NCBI GenBank assembly: GCA_051294375.1
Contig: JBJCIZ010000239.1
Span: forward strand, 663,178 to 727,177
DNA: 64,000 bases
Source of the DNA: Paraspadella gotoi
Lineage: Eukaryota; Chaetognatha
Reading direction: 5' to 3'
Under the pieces are notes generated by a model, which worked only from the letters and a program-made list of their open reading frames with translations, ran no database searches and had not been told where the DNA came from. Of the stretch, positions 28,112 through 39,894 are shown piece after piece. The translations under genes were made by a program, and so were the position numbers. Each line of letters starts with the position of its first letter. Position 1 is the first letter of the stretch.

Positions 28112-28808
28112 NNNNNNNNNNNNNNNNNNNNNNNNNNNNNNNNNNNNNNNNNNNNNNNNNNNNNNNNNNNNNNNNNNNNNNNNNNNNNNNNNNNNNNNNN
28201 NNNNNNNNNNNNNNNNNNNNNNNNNNNNNNNNNNNNNNNNNNNNNNNNNNNNNNNNNNNNNNNNNNNNNNNNNNNNNNNNNNNNNNNNNNNNNNNNNNNN
28301 NNNNNNNNNNNNNNNNNNNNNNNNNNNNNNNNNNNNNNNNNNNNNNNNNNNNNNNNNNNNNNNNNNNNNNNNNNNNNNNNNNNNNNNNNNNNNNNNNNNN
28401 NNNNNNNNNNNNNNNNNNNNNNNNNNNNNNNNNNNNNNNNNNNNNNNNNNNNNNNNNNNNNNNNNNNNNNNNNNNNNNNNNNNNNNNNNNNNNNNNNNNN
28501 NNNNNNNNNNNNNNNNNNNNNNNNNNNNNNNNNNNNNNNNNNNNNNNNNNNNNNNNNNNNNNNNNNNNNNNNNNNNNNNNNNNNNNNNNNNNNNNNNNNN
28601 NNNNNNNNNNNNNNNNNNNNNNNNNNNNNNNNNNNNNNNNNNNNNNNNNNNNNNNNNNNNNNNNNNNNNNNNNNNNNNNNNNNNNNNNNNNNNNNNNNNN
28701 NNNNNNNNNNNNNNNNNNNNNNNNNNNNNNNNNNNNNNNNNNNNNNNNNNNNNNNNNNNNNNNNNNNNNNNNNNNNNNNNNNNNNNNNNNNNNNNNNNNN
28801 NNNNNNNN
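28112..28808. other. Assembly gap (697 N)
   Basis: Open frames spanning this gap (about 307 codons) consist almost entirely of unknown residues and are not real. The gap separates direct copies of the unit on the left from inverted copies on the right. Confidence 0.95.
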
Positions 28809-29639
28809 AAGAAGAGGAGGAGGAGGAAGAGGAAGAAACATCAAAGTGACCATCGACGCGACGAACACGAAAAAAAACTTTAACGATCATCTTAAAATAT
28901 TTGTTTATGGATTATAAACGTCAAGTGTATGGACGGAGGGACAAGCGAACGGATCGCTTGACTGATTGAGGGAAAGAGAGAGAGAGAAAAAATTACTCAC
29001 CTCTTTGGAAGGCGTCCTTCTTTTGTTTTCTATAAAGAATATCTTTTACAGTTTTACGACTCNNNNNNNNNNNNNNNNNNNNNNNNNNNNNNNNNNNNNN
29101 NNNNNNNNNNNNNNNNNNNNNNNNNNNNNNNNNNNNNNNNNNNNNNNNNNNNNNNNNNNNNNNNNNNNNNNNNNNNNNNNNNNNNNNNNNNNNNNNNNNN
29201 NNNNNNNNNNNNNNNNNNNNNNNNNNNNNNNNNNNNNNNNNNNNNNNNNNNNNNNNNNNNNNNNNNNNNNNNNNNNNNNNNNNNNNNNNNNNNNNNNNNN
29301 NNNNNNNNNNNNNNNNNNNNNNNNNNNNNNNNNNNNNNNNNNNNNNNNNNNNNNNNNNNNNNNNNNNNNNGATCCTTTCATTTTTGGTATACAATTGAAT
29401 ATGGATCGATTTCTGTTTACTTTGGGCGAAAAAGAAAATTTTAAATTTATTACTACAAAGTTATCCAATGGATTTGCTTTTTACTTTCATAGATATGACA
29501 ACTATAACGTCTCACTTAGCCTTTGATGCGTCTTGTCTTCTGTTTTGGACAGGTTTTTTCTCGGTTGGCTGAATACGATGCGTCCGTCTGTATTCGATTG
29601 ATCGGTTTGAGACAGTTCTTCTACTTCTTTTTTTACTTT

Positions 29640-29725
29640 ACTACAGTTCTACAGTTCTACAGTATATCTACAGTTCTACAGTATATCTACAGTTCTACAG
29701 TATATCTACAGTATATCTTATACTA
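29640..29725. repeat. CTACAGTTCTACAGTATAT minisatellite
   Basis: About four tandem units alternate CTACAGTT and CTACAGTATAT. This is the reverse complement of the more degenerate array at 16,556-16,665. Confidence 0.85.
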
Positions 29726-30493
29726 CTATATCTTCTCTGATTTAGCTTTCAACAAAAAAAAATCATTCATTCATTCATTCATTTATTCATTCATTCTTAT
29801 TTTTTCATCTTGATTCTTCGTTTTTTTTACGCTTGAATTCCTTTCCTTATGATTCTTCTCTTATGTCGCTTTCGATCCAAACTCGATTCAATCAAAATTT
29901 CCAGCGGGAGTTTCAATTTAGATATTAAGGGGTCATCTCAAATTAGCGACAACTTTGAAAGAGGGGGACGACCTTAAATGAAAAATCCTTTCTAATTAGG
30001 GGCATTTTCAAATTCATTGCCACTTCACTTTAAATATTGAAATTTTTCTTGATGTGTGGAATAGCAACCATTCACGTAAAATTATCAGCATTTAGCCTTT
30101 TAGAATAAGGCGCACTTCAAATAGGCAGCAACTTGTACAACGATAAAAATGAACTGAAGGACAAAAAGGCATTTTATATTATTTCTACCAAAAGCAAACG
30201 AGGGGATATCTTAAATAAGGACCCTTCTTATTCTTAATTAAGAGCACCCCTGATTAGCAACTCTCAGAATGAAGATCCATCTCAAAAGAGGAATAACTTT
30301 AATAAATCACCCAAATTAGCGGCTACTCAAAGAGTAGGACTAAACTTACTTGACTACCAAGTCTATTACTAAAAATGATCGAGTGACTTTTCCTTTAAAA
30401 TAAAGAGAAAGGAATTTAAAAAAAAAAATCTATTCCTAAGTAAATTTGAAAAAAGTTTACCTTTCAACACGAAATATTGGCAAGGGAATTCAT

Positions 30494-30558
<65 letters not shown>

Positions 30559-30719
30559 CCTCTTTAGTCTCAGCTTTATCCTTCGGGGACAAAGCGAAAA
30601 GTAAAAGATCGTCAACAGAGAAATCTTTAATCCCAGATCAAATTCCTCGAGTCGCTTAGTCAATAAGAAGTAAGAGGATAGGGACGAGAGGAGAGAGAGG
30701 AGGAGAGAGAGAGAGAGAG

Positions 30720-30787
<68 letters not shown>

Positions 30788-30893
30788 CCGAAAGTAAGCC
30801 GATGGCTTTGTGTAAAAAATTATGCGAAAAAGCTTTTCTCAATTCGTGCTTTTTTTAAACTCTCTTCTTTTTCTAACACCCCACTCCGTCTCT

Positions 30894-30966
<73 letters not shown>

Positions 30967-31825
30967 ATCGTCCCTCCTTCATAACCGTCTGTTGCCAACT
31001 CTGCAATTTAGAAATATATTGACGTCCGATAAATGATCCTCAGATTTTATCGTCTCTGATTGGTCATTCGCCGCGATTTCAGCCAATGAGAGAAGACTTA
31101 GACATTCGTGGTGCTTGTCCGTCGGCCCCATGACTTTTAGTTCCATCCTTTGTCTCCGAGCGCCGATGGCACCGTCGAGTTAACGTCGCTCGGAAATCTT
31201 TTTACGGAGTCCATCCTAATTAATTTGAAATTGTTCAAGAATCAAGAATCTTGACATTTAAGATTCCTATAAATTTTGATTAAATTTCATACGTAATAAA
31301 TTAACAATTTCCCGCTATAATACGGTTTGTCAATTTACAAATAAATTATCTACACTGTAGATTCTACAGTATCTTGGATTCGATCTTTAAAAAGTCTATA
31401 TATATCACGAGCTTCTTCCAAGCAAAACTATGCAACCATTGCGACCTTTTAATCTAGACTATTTTTGTCACTATGTATGTCAAAAAACTTTTTAACGTCC
31501 TTTCAAATCTTTAATGAACCGTGACATCCCCTCTACGAAATTGACACGAAATTGACATGAATTGGACATTTTCTTCAATGACACAACAACCCTAACTATT
31601 TCTCACATAATCTCCCCCTATTGTCTTTTCAATTTTTTTCTTCTTCCAAGATTTTTCTCCTTTGTTCTCTCGTAGACCGAGCGATCGTCCGTCCTACGGT
31701 CCGTTGCATTTTTTTTAAGGGGAGAGAGAGGGAGCTCTCTTTTCCGAGAGTGCCCCAATTTCTGTTTTTTATCCAAGAATTTAGTATTAATTTAATATTT
31801 AACCTAAACTGACGCTTTTGTCTAT

Positions 31826-32230
31826 GGTTGGATCGCGTCATTCGGCGTCCCAACCACCGTTACGACTGACAGAGGCTCGCAATTCTTGTCCTCAACATGG
31901 ACCCAACTCCTCGAATCGTGGGGAATCTCCGATAATTTANNNNNNNNNNNNNNNNNNNNNNNNNACGAGGGCTTACCACATGCAGTCTAATGGACTGGTC
32001 AAGCGGTTTCATCGTCGCCTGAAGGAGTTTTTGATCGCCTAGGCGCCTACACCCAGGGTAACTGATCTGGCGCTTTCCCTGCTCACTCCTAGTCATAAGA
32101 ACAACGCTTCAACCCGAGTAAGTGTACACTGTACAGCAAACCAATCGCCATTCCGGGCGACATCTTGCGGAGTCTATCAAGCGGCAACGCCAGCAAAGTT
32201 TGGGAGGTTTCTCGGTAAAAAGCGCCAGAG
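31826..32230 (+). pseudogene. Ty3/gypsy-type integrase fragment (inverted copy, best preserved)
   Basis: The plus strand gives FGVPTTVTTDRGSQF (Asp codon 31,868-31,870) and then a 25-N gap at 31,940-31,964. After the gap come AYHMQSNGLVKRFHRRLKEF and, after a stop, a segment with the IRTT motif typical of gypsy integrases. In known families Asp and Glu of this core bind the catalytic metal. Here the Glu position is Lys (codon 32,001-32,003), as in the direct copies. It is therefore an inactive remnant whose mutation predates the duplications. Confidence 0.75.
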
Positions 32231-33201
32231 TCAAAGGCGTATATATATATATTGTTTTAAATATATAAACGAATTCCTAACCATATTTTTGCCATCCTCC
32301 ATAACCCATATTCGAATTTATAATCTTGACCCTAAATGGTATTCCGTAAACACTAACCAAGTCCTTAACTTTAATCACTAACACTTACCCAACCAATTCC
32401 CCATGCCTAATCTAAACCTAATCTTTAACTAAAAAAATTCGAATATTAGATAAAATGGGTCGTTCTAGAAAAATAAGGCCATCGAAGGCGGGTAGCGCGC
32501 GGAGATAGGACTGGCTCGGTTTTATTTTCATTTCGTTGAATGTTGGGGGAGTAGAGAGAGAGTAGAGAGAGAGAGAGAGAGAGAGGGAGAGGAGGACATA
32601 ATGTGTCGGTGCAGAGTTCCTCTTTTCGTTTCTGTTTGTCTATTGTTGTTTTTGGTTGTTTTTTTCGCGTTCGCGCGGAAACCGGTGAGACTGAGGTCGA
32701 AAGAAGGCGTCCCGTGGCGTTCTCTGACGGCGAAACGAGCGTGAAAATTGAAGAGGTAAACAAAAACAGGATTATTCCAACGTGTTGCTCTTGCGCCTTT
32801 TGGCATCATGGACTTAAGAATTTATTTTTACATGCTTGTTTTAGAGCTAATCTGCATAATACAATCGTTTTTTTTTCATAAAGATGAAGATAATCATGGC
32901 TATTTCCTAATCGTTACTTTATTCTATGCGATTGCGTAATTATATGATTCTAGTAAGCTCCTTTCAAACTTAAGTGGAACTGATAGAGAAGCGATTAGAC
33001 GGAACTGCCATGAAGATTTCCATCGCATTGAAACCGATCGAATTGATTGATTGTCCTGAGACCTGAAACAAAAGACGAGACGAATGGATGAGAAAAAAAA
33101 GTTTAAATCCTGAGTTTTGTTTGCTTTTTAAACGCGAAGTAAATATTGACGTGGGAAGATAAGGTGATCGTTTTTACGCGATGATAAGTTTGACTACGGA
33201 T

Positions 33202-33292
<91 letters not shown>

Positions 33293-33916
33293 GATAAAAG
33301 AAAAAAGAAAGATAAAGAGAAAGAAGAAAGAAAAGAAGAGAAAGAAAGGAAAGAAAGAAAGAAAAAGAATTATTCTCTTCTGTGGGGGCTACACCCAGGG
33401 TAACTGATCTTGGCGCTTTCCCTGCTCATTCATAGACATAAGAACAACGCTCAAACCCGAGTAAGTGTACAGCAAAGCAATCGCCATTCCGGGCGACATC
33501 TTTGCGGAGTCTATCAGCGGCAACGCCAGCAAGTTTGGGAGGTTTCTCGGTAAAAGCGCCAGAGTCAAAGGCTATATATATATATTGTTTTAAATATATA
33601 AACGAATTCCTAACCATAATCTTTTGCCATCCTCCATAACCCATATTCCGAATTTATAATCTTGACCCTAAATGGTATTCCGTAAACACTAACCAAGTCC
33701 TTAACTTTAATCACTAACCTTACCCTCAACCAAATCCCTTAGCCTAATCTCAAACCTAATCTTTAACTCAAAAAATTCCGAATATTANNNNNNNNNNNNN
33801 NNNNNNNNNNNNGATAAAATGGGTTCGTTCTAGAAAAATAAGGCCATCGAAGGCGGGTAGCGGGGGAGATAGGACTGGCTCGCGTTTTATTTTCATTTCG
33901 TTGAAATGTTGGGGGA

Positions 33917-33962
<46 letters not shown>

Positions 33963-34607
33963 AATATGGTGTCGGTGCAGAGTTCCTCTTTTCGTTTCTG
34001 TTTGTCTTTGTTGTTTTTGGTTGTTTTTTTGGTTCGCGGAAATCCGGTGAGACTGAGGTCGAAAGGAAGGCCGTCCCGTGGCGTTCTCTGACGGCAAACG
34101 AGCGTGAAAATGAAGGGTAAACAAAAACAGGATTATTCCAACGTGTTGCTCTTGCGCCTTTTGGCATCATGGACTTAAGAATTTATTTTTACATGCTTTG
34201 TTTTAGAGCTAATCTGCATAATACAATCGTTTTTTTTTCATAAAGATGAAGATAATCATTGGCTATGTTCCTAATCGTTACTTTATTCTATGCGATTGCG
34301 TAATTATATGTTCTAGTAAGCTCTTTCAAACTTAAGTGGAACTGATAGAGAAGCGATTAGACGGAACTGCCATGAAGATTTCCATCGCATTGAAACGATC
34401 GAATTGATTGATTGTCCTGAAGACCTGAAACAAAAGACGAGACGAATGGATGAGAAAAAAAAAAGTTTAAATCCTGAGTTTTGTTTCTTTTAAACGGAAG
34501 TAAATATTGACGTGGGAAGATAAGGTGATCGTTTTTACGCGATGATAAGTTTGAACTACGGATGAGAGGAGAGAGAGAGAGAGAGCGAGGAGAAGAGAGG
34601 AAGAGAT

Positions 34608-34659
<52 letters not shown>

Positions 34660-34660
34660 G
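32046..34660. repeat. Tandem duplication inside the inverted copy
   Basis: The phrase CTACACCCAGGGTAACTGATC starts both halves (about 32,046 and 33,387). Each continues through the integrase tail, the TATATATATTGTTTTAAATATA block, a GA tract, the GGCATCATGGACTTAAG phrase and a terminal GA/GAAA tract (ending at about 33,370 and 34,735). The copies differ mostly by small indels, and a 25-N gap lies at 33,788-33,812. The second half carries only the integrase tail. Confidence 0.75.
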
Positions 34661-34985
34661 ATAAGAAGAAAAAAGAAAGATAAAGAAGAAAGAAGAAAGA
34701 AAAGAAGAGAAAGAAAGAAAGAAAGAAAGAAAAAAGAATTATTCTCTTCTGTGGGGGAAAAAAAAGAGAAGGAAGAAAAGAAGAAAGGTTTTGTAACTCT
34801 AGAATGACGTCAGCGATTTTCTTAGGGGTCATCCCAAAAGGTCAAACGAAGGTCAAACGAAGGTCAATCCTCAACGCGCCCGCAACAAATCTTATGAGTC
34901 TCGAGGGAAAAAAGGAAAGCGAACGAATTAATTCTTTAAAGGAAGTTAGTATGAGAGGGAGTGAATAAGAATGATAATGATAAAA

Positions 34986-35025
34986 ATAATAATAATAATA
35001 AAAATGATAATGATAATAATAATAA

Positions 35026-35101
<76 letters not shown>

Positions 35102-35102
35102 G
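34986..35102. repeat. (AAT)n trinucleotide tract
   Basis: About 35 AAT units, imperfect in the first third. A shorter one lies at 39,439-39,475. Confidence 0.9.
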
Positions 35103-35369
35103 GAATATTTAATTTTAGTCTAAAATGACTTTTAATCTTTTCCCTCATTGAAAACTATTTTGTCTAGTTTTGTTAATTTTTATAAATGTCTTAGTTAGGG
35201 CGCTTTATTGAAACGTGGTTATGGACTGATACTTTGTTTGTCACTCTATTTTTGAGTTCATACGAATACAATTAACCAACAATTTTTTAAAATGTATTTA
35301 AAATCAGGATAAATGCAAAGTAAAAATTACAAAGTATCAAGCTTATTTTTTGTTGGTAGGAGTTAGAAA

Positions 35370-35627
35370 NNNNNNNNNNNNNNNNNNNNNNNNNNNNNNN
35401 NNNNNNNNNNNNNNNNNNNNNNNNNNNNNNNNNNNNNNNNNNNNNNNNNNNNNNNNNNNNNNNNNNNNNNNNNNNNNNNNNNNNNNNNNNNNNNNNNNNN
35501 NNNNNNNNNNNNNNNNNNNNNNNNNNNNNNNNNNNNNNNNNNNNNNNNNNNNNNNNNNNNNNNNNNNNNNNNNNNNNNNNNNNNNNNNNNNNNNNNNNNN
35601 NNNNNNNNNNNNNNNNNNNNNNNNNNN
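35370..35627. other. Assembly gap (258 N)
   Basis: Run of N. The frame read across it has no recognisable product. Confidence 0.95.
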
Positions 35628-35954
35628 AGGTTCTGTTTGTTTTTGCTCCCTTAATCTTTCCTTTCGTGAGTTAATAATGTTTTACAAACTTTTTTCTCTC
35701 TCTTTCTTTCTTTGTCTTTCTTTTCCCCGATTTCTCCACCGCGCGATTTTTTTCTTCTATATTTTCTTGTGTTTTTATGTCATTTCACATATTTTTTGGA
35801 CGATTACGTGTGTGCTTAGGGAGTTTGCGTGCGTAGAGGCTTTTAAAAATTTGACTATTTGAGATAAAGTTTGGGAAAAATATATCCCCCTCGAAAAAAG
35901 TTTACGTTGGCAACATATTTTTTTTAAAGAGAAATAAAAAATAAAACATATAAC

Positions 35955-36119
35955 TGTGAGAGAGTCTTGATTGAAAGCTTGCAGGGACCTGCTATGTCAT
36001 TATCTTGTAAGAGTGATGGAGGCCTTAAACCACCAAAGCCTGTCCAAAGTCAGGGGCAAGATAGCTTATTTATTAAATGAATGGATAATTTTTATATTGG
36101 TTGTACCAATTTCATATTG
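35955..36119 (-). repeat. Dispersed repeat, copy 1 (minus orientation)
   Basis: The reverse complement carries GAAATTGGTACAACCAATAT, CCATTCATTTAATAA, GCTATCTTGCCCC and GCAGGTCCCTGCAAGC in that order. The same order occurs on the plus strand at 58,280-58,445, and its first 50 bases also at 58,030-58,076. It is likely a SINE or small non-autonomous element. No terminal repeats were identified. Confidence 0.65.
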
Positions 36120-36317
36120 AGGTAGCTGTGAACGGGAGGCCTTACCAAGTGAAGCAGAACCAGTGAATGGAGTGAGATTACAACCTCGCGTGATGGCGGA
36201 ACAAATCAACAAATGAACAATCAAATTTTTTTTACTTTAAATTTGAAGAAGGAAAAAAAATTCAATTTAGTCGTTGTGTAAAAAAGAAAAAAAAAGTGAG
36301 AATATTAAATCCCTTTT

Positions 36318-36347
36318 AGTTGCGCCGCGAGTACTCGCGGAGCAACT
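36318..36347. repeat. 30-bp near-perfect palindrome
   Basis: The left half AGTTGCGCCGCGAGT is answered by ACTCGCGGAGCAACT, the reverse complement except for one base. The central 16 bp are a perfect palindrome. A second copy of the 16-bp core with one central mismatch is at 44,629-44,644. A decayed version (AGTTGCGGAAACAACT) is at 53,680-53,695. It marks the start of a dispersed repeat. Confidence 0.85.
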
Positions 36348-36580
36348 CTATAAGTCACTTTTCGGTCGGTCGGTCTGTCAGTCGCTTGGTCCATTGGTAT
36401 GTCTGTCCGTCGGCCTGTCTCACTTACGTTAAAAATGCATATAATTTGCCTATAATTTGCTCATTTGTTAAGACAGAAAAAACCTCAAATCTAAGTGTCT
36501 GTCATGTCATGTAGCGACATGTCATGTCAGGTCATGTTACGAGAAATATTTTTGATAAGGCAGTCACTGCTGCGCAAAAC
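36319..36580 (+). mobile_element. Dispersed MITE-like repeat with GTTGCGCCGC ends, copy 1
   Basis: It starts with the palindrome and continues with the phrase AACTCTATAAGTCA, a GTCGGTCTGTC-type tetranucleotide stretch, TTTGCTCATTTGTTAAGACA and finally TCACTGCTGCGCAAAAC. The copy at 53,681-53,910 shares this order and ends in GCGGCGCAAC, the exact reverse complement of the starting GTTGCGCCGC. Short terminal inverted repeats suggest a non-autonomous DNA element. However, similarity appears to continue past the putative right end, so the boundary is uncertain. Confidence 0.5.
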
Positions 36581-36786
36581 ACTTTAATTACCCTTCTTGT
36601 TTTTCTTTCTTTTTGTTTTTTCTTTTTTTTTCTTTTTTTTTTTATTTCGTTTCACGAAGTCAAACATCGAAGTGAAATTTTTTTCAATTGGATCTCATTT
36701 TCTTTCCTTTATTCCATTTCGTATTTGTCCAGGTGAAAATCCGTCCTTTTCTATTTTTTTCTTTCTTTCTTTCTTTCTTTCTTTCT

Positions 36787-37029
36787 NNNNNNNNNNNNNN
36801 NNNNNNNNNNNNNNNNNNNNNNNNNNNNNNNNNNNNNNNNNNNNNNNNNNNNNNNNNNNNNNNNNNNNNNNNNNNNNNNNNNNNNNNNNNNNNNNNNNNN
36901 NNNNNNNNNNNNNNNNNNNNNNNNNNNNNNNNNNNNNNNNNNNNNNNNNNNNNNNNNNNNNNNNNNNNNNNNNNNNNNNNNNNNNNNNNNNNNNNNNNNN
37001 NNNNNNNNNNNNNNNNNNNNNNNNNNNNN
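36787..37029. other. Assembly gap (243 N)
   Basis: Run of N flanked on the left by (CTTT)n. The open frames across it are not meaningful. Confidence 0.95.
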
Positions 37030-37489
37030 CCCCCCAAGATTTCAGTTCCTTCAAATGAAATTCACATCAAGTCTCGATCTGTAATTTCTCTCGTGTTTGT
37101 CATCAAATATTCGTGAGACGAAAAAGGGAATCAAACGAAAAAAAAATGAGGCGAAAATTAACCACAAAACTTTCTGCCCTTAGGTCCGTGCGTTTTCTGT
37201 TTTGCCTCACGTATCCATCCGTACGATGCATAACTTTAATGTTGGATGTTGGTGCATGTGCAATGCACATTGTGCATCATCTTTTTTTTTCAGTATTTAA
37301 CTCTATTTTTAAACATTAGTATCTTCTAATTGGCTTCAATACCATTCACGCTTAACGTTCTCTGTAAGAATGTGAATGTGAATTTGTCTCCTTTGACTTA
37401 ATAGTTCACGTTAATTTGGGTTGTGATTCGCGCACAAATTAATCTATTGTTCTCTTAGTTTTTCACACTAACCGAAGAAAATTGTTAAG

Positions 37490-37525
37490 TTTTTGAGAGA
37501 GAGAGAGCGAGGAGAGAGAGAGAGA

Positions 37526-37602
<77 letters not shown>

Positions 37603-37603
37603 A
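37490..37603. repeat. (GA)n tract
   Basis: Interrupted GA dinucleotides immediately upstream of the small open frame at 37,627. Confidence 0.9.
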
Positions 37604-37626
37604 AAGAGATAATTACAGAACTACTA

Positions 37627-37878
37627 ATGACGCTACCGAGAAAGAAGCGCCCATATCAGGCAATGGACGCTAACTCTTGTTCCCATGACAACGGAATGCA
37701 GACGCCCGGTTCCTTTGGGATGGAAAATGGAAAAAGGAAGAGATGGAATCAATCAGTTGAAAGATTATGTGAGAAGTCGAATATAATTTTTATAATATAT
37801 AGTATAAAACCGAGAAATCAATTGTCAAAAGATAGAGAAAATGCTGGTCAGTCATTTCTTTACATGCATTATCGTTGA
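37627..37878 (+). CDS. Small open frame, possible first coding exon (unrecognised)
   Basis: An ATG-initiated frame of 83 codons. Its first 45 or so residues have ordinary complexity, with a basic start (LPRKKRPYQ) and a second basic cluster (GKRKRWNQ) that could be nuclear localisation signals. After that the sequence becomes AT-rich and less protein-like. A possible splice donor (TATGTGAGA) lies near 37,765, which would end the exon after about 47 codons. The KRKR-WNQ cluster loosely recalls the N-terminus of splicing factor 1, but no KH domain or later exon is visible. It may equally be a chance frame, and function is not assigned. Confidence 0.25.
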   Translation: MTLPRKKRPYQAMDANSCSHDNGMQTPGSFGMENGKRKRWNQSVERLCEKSNIIFIIYSIKPRNQLSKDRENAGQSFLYMHYR

Positions 37879-38149
37879 TATTACCAAACAAGACTAAAAA
37901 TACTAATACTAAACAAACACTTTTATGAACATATCCGTCATGACAGTATTTAATCGTCTTCCATACCTTATTTAATCCCCAATGCCGTACTTGCTTCTAG
38001 CGCTCAATCATGGTTGCAGTATTAGCAGTATTAGCGCTCCGCCATTTTTAAAGTTGATGGAAGGAGTTAATTGTAGAGAGAAAAGCGATTAGGGAAAAGG
38101 CAGGGATACGACGGAAAAATATTAGTTATGCAACCTTTCCTTTCTCTTC

Positions 38150-38159
38150 TCTCTCTGTG

Positions 38160-38199
<40 letters not shown>

Positions 38200-38222
38200 C
38201 TCTACTCTTCTCTCTCTCTTCG
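38150..38222. repeat. (CT)n tract
   Basis: Interrupted CT dinucleotides. No gene adjoins it. Confidence 0.9.
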
Positions 38223-38786
38223 CGAAATCGCATGAACTCTAGACTTTCGTATTTTCCTGTAAATTTCACCGGCGAGAAATATAATTTTTTTTTATTTTTA
38301 CAACTTTAAATAAAAAAATCCAAACAAAAAATAAAATATAAAAAATAATAATAGGCAATAAGAAAAAGGCGAGAATGGAAAAAGAGAAAAAGAGGGCTAT
38401 TCACACACACACAAACACTCAGAATAAACAATGTCGGATCTGCCTACGATACTTTAGCGGTAAGCAGCTAACTAGATGATAAGTCATGCTGATAGACAGA
38501 AGGACTGATATACAGACAGACGGACTCATGGACAGACAGACATAATTTTTTTTCGTAATTTATCATAATTCAATGTTCCGATATGATAAAATTTATTTAC
38601 CAACATGATGTAGGGGTGGGACCGATGGATCGACAAAGTGAATTATAGAGTCGGAATCTGCTGATAAGCAGATCCGACGAATAATGAAATCACAAACAAA
38701 ATCACGGGAAAGAATTTAGATGTAAAAGGAAAAAAAATTCTTTCTGTCGTCGTCGACTTTAATGCCAATCATAACCAAGGGAATTT

Positions 38787-38787
<1 letters not shown>

Positions 38788-38827
<40 letters not shown>
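38788..38827. repeat. (ACG)n trinucleotide tract
   Basis: About 13 perfect ACG/GAC units, directly upstream of the tRNA-like element. Confidence 0.9.
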
Positions 38828-38842
38828 AAAGTGGCGAAACGA

Positions 38843-38915
38843 ACCGCAGTGGTTGAGTGGGTTCACTTCTCGTACCGTGACGGGCAGACCTTGGGTTCGA
38901 TTCCTATTTCGACCG
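38843..38915 (+). repeat. tRNA-derived SINE head (internal RNA polymerase III promoter)
   Basis: A good match to the tRNA A box (TGGTTGAGTGGG, 38,850-38,861) is followed 32 bases later by a perfect B box (GGTTCGATTCC, 38,894-38,904), which is normal tRNA spacing. The sequences that would form the acceptor stem do not pair, and the T stem has a mismatch. It is therefore a tRNA-like SINE head rather than a functional tRNA gene. About 150 bases of unique sequence follow and may be the SINE body. There is no clear poly-A tail. Confidence 0.6.
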
Positions 38916-39438
38916 GATTTTCGTAACTTGATTCTCGCCTTGAGTTGAACTGGGCAACTATACCACGGCTTCGTTTCAACCTAGTAATCTTAGCCTTTGA
39001 CGCTTTGCTTGCTTCAAAGCTTGGATGATTTATATGCTTTCCAATCGACAGCACTCGGTTCAGTTGTTATTTTTTATGCAATCTCTATATATTTTTAAAT
39101 TTCTCGAGTTTTGCGAACAAAACAAAAGTTACTTACTGTTTATAAGTATCCGTTAAGTTTCTCACTGCTATTAAAAAGAATGAGGAATGAAGCTATTTAC
39201 TATAACGACCTTTCCTTAGGTTTTTAGGTCTACATTTACGTCCGTTTTTTATTTTCATACATATGTTTAACGTTAATAAATAATAACAAATACAATTGCT
39301 TTTTTTATTTTCTGTTGTTTTTAGTTCATTGACCTACATCTACGTTAATATACATTTCGATCCACACTAGTCGAGAAAACCAATTTATTTCGTTTCCCTC
39401 CGCCCTAACGCGCGGCCTTCGCGAGAGGGAATTCGTTC

Positions 39439-39476
<38 letters not shown>

Positions 39477-39894
39477 TCGTTTTTTTTTTAAAGGCGCAAA
39501 ATGGCAAATGTTATATTCGACATAAACTTTGCGATTTCCTTTCAAGACGAAATAAAATTGAGACGAACGATCGATGAATAAAAAATTGAAGGAAAAAAAA
39601 AGGGAAACGGAGTTTGTTTTCGCGCGTTTTGTGTTTTGTGTTTTGTGTTTTGTTTATGGCGCCGGGATTTTTGACGAGCGTCCGTGACTTTTTTGTTTTT
39701 TTAGATTTTGACGTCGTTGTGTCGGTAAAGGAAACTTTTAATGTGTCAGACGTGACGTCTGACTTTGTCATATTAATTGATAATTGGTGTGCGTTTTATC
39801 AGTGATGACGGTTCTCAGCTCGGTGTGTCGGATATCATGGCGTCGATTGTCAATTACGTCGACGTCAATAAGTTGTTGTCGTCGTTGTCGTCGT

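Larger units (their letters stand above)
28809..33300 (-). repeat. Inverted, diverged copy of the distal part of the 8.7-kb unit
   Basis: Read as reverse complement, landmarks follow the order of 18,600 down to about 12,750: ATCAATCAGTCAAGCG near 28,950; the CTACAG minisatellite at 29,640-29,725; the CCCCTTAATT-like block at 29,890-30,330; CT/GA arrays at 30,480-30,980; the integrase fragment at 31,826-32,230; and GGCATCATGGACTTAAG near 32,800. It differs from the direct copies by many small indels. A 308-N gap is at 29,063-29,370. Confidence 0.8.

Noticed and set aside
27945-28890. Three open frames of 265-307 codons
   Set aside because: More than three quarters of each is unknown residues from the 697-N gap.
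37627-37878. Assignment of the small frame as splicing factor 1
   Set aside because: Only a short KRKR-WNQ-like cluster agrees. The KH domain and the following conserved motifs are absent.
38843-38915. Functional tRNA gene
   Set aside because: A and B boxes are good, but the acceptor arms do not pair and the T stem has a mismatch.
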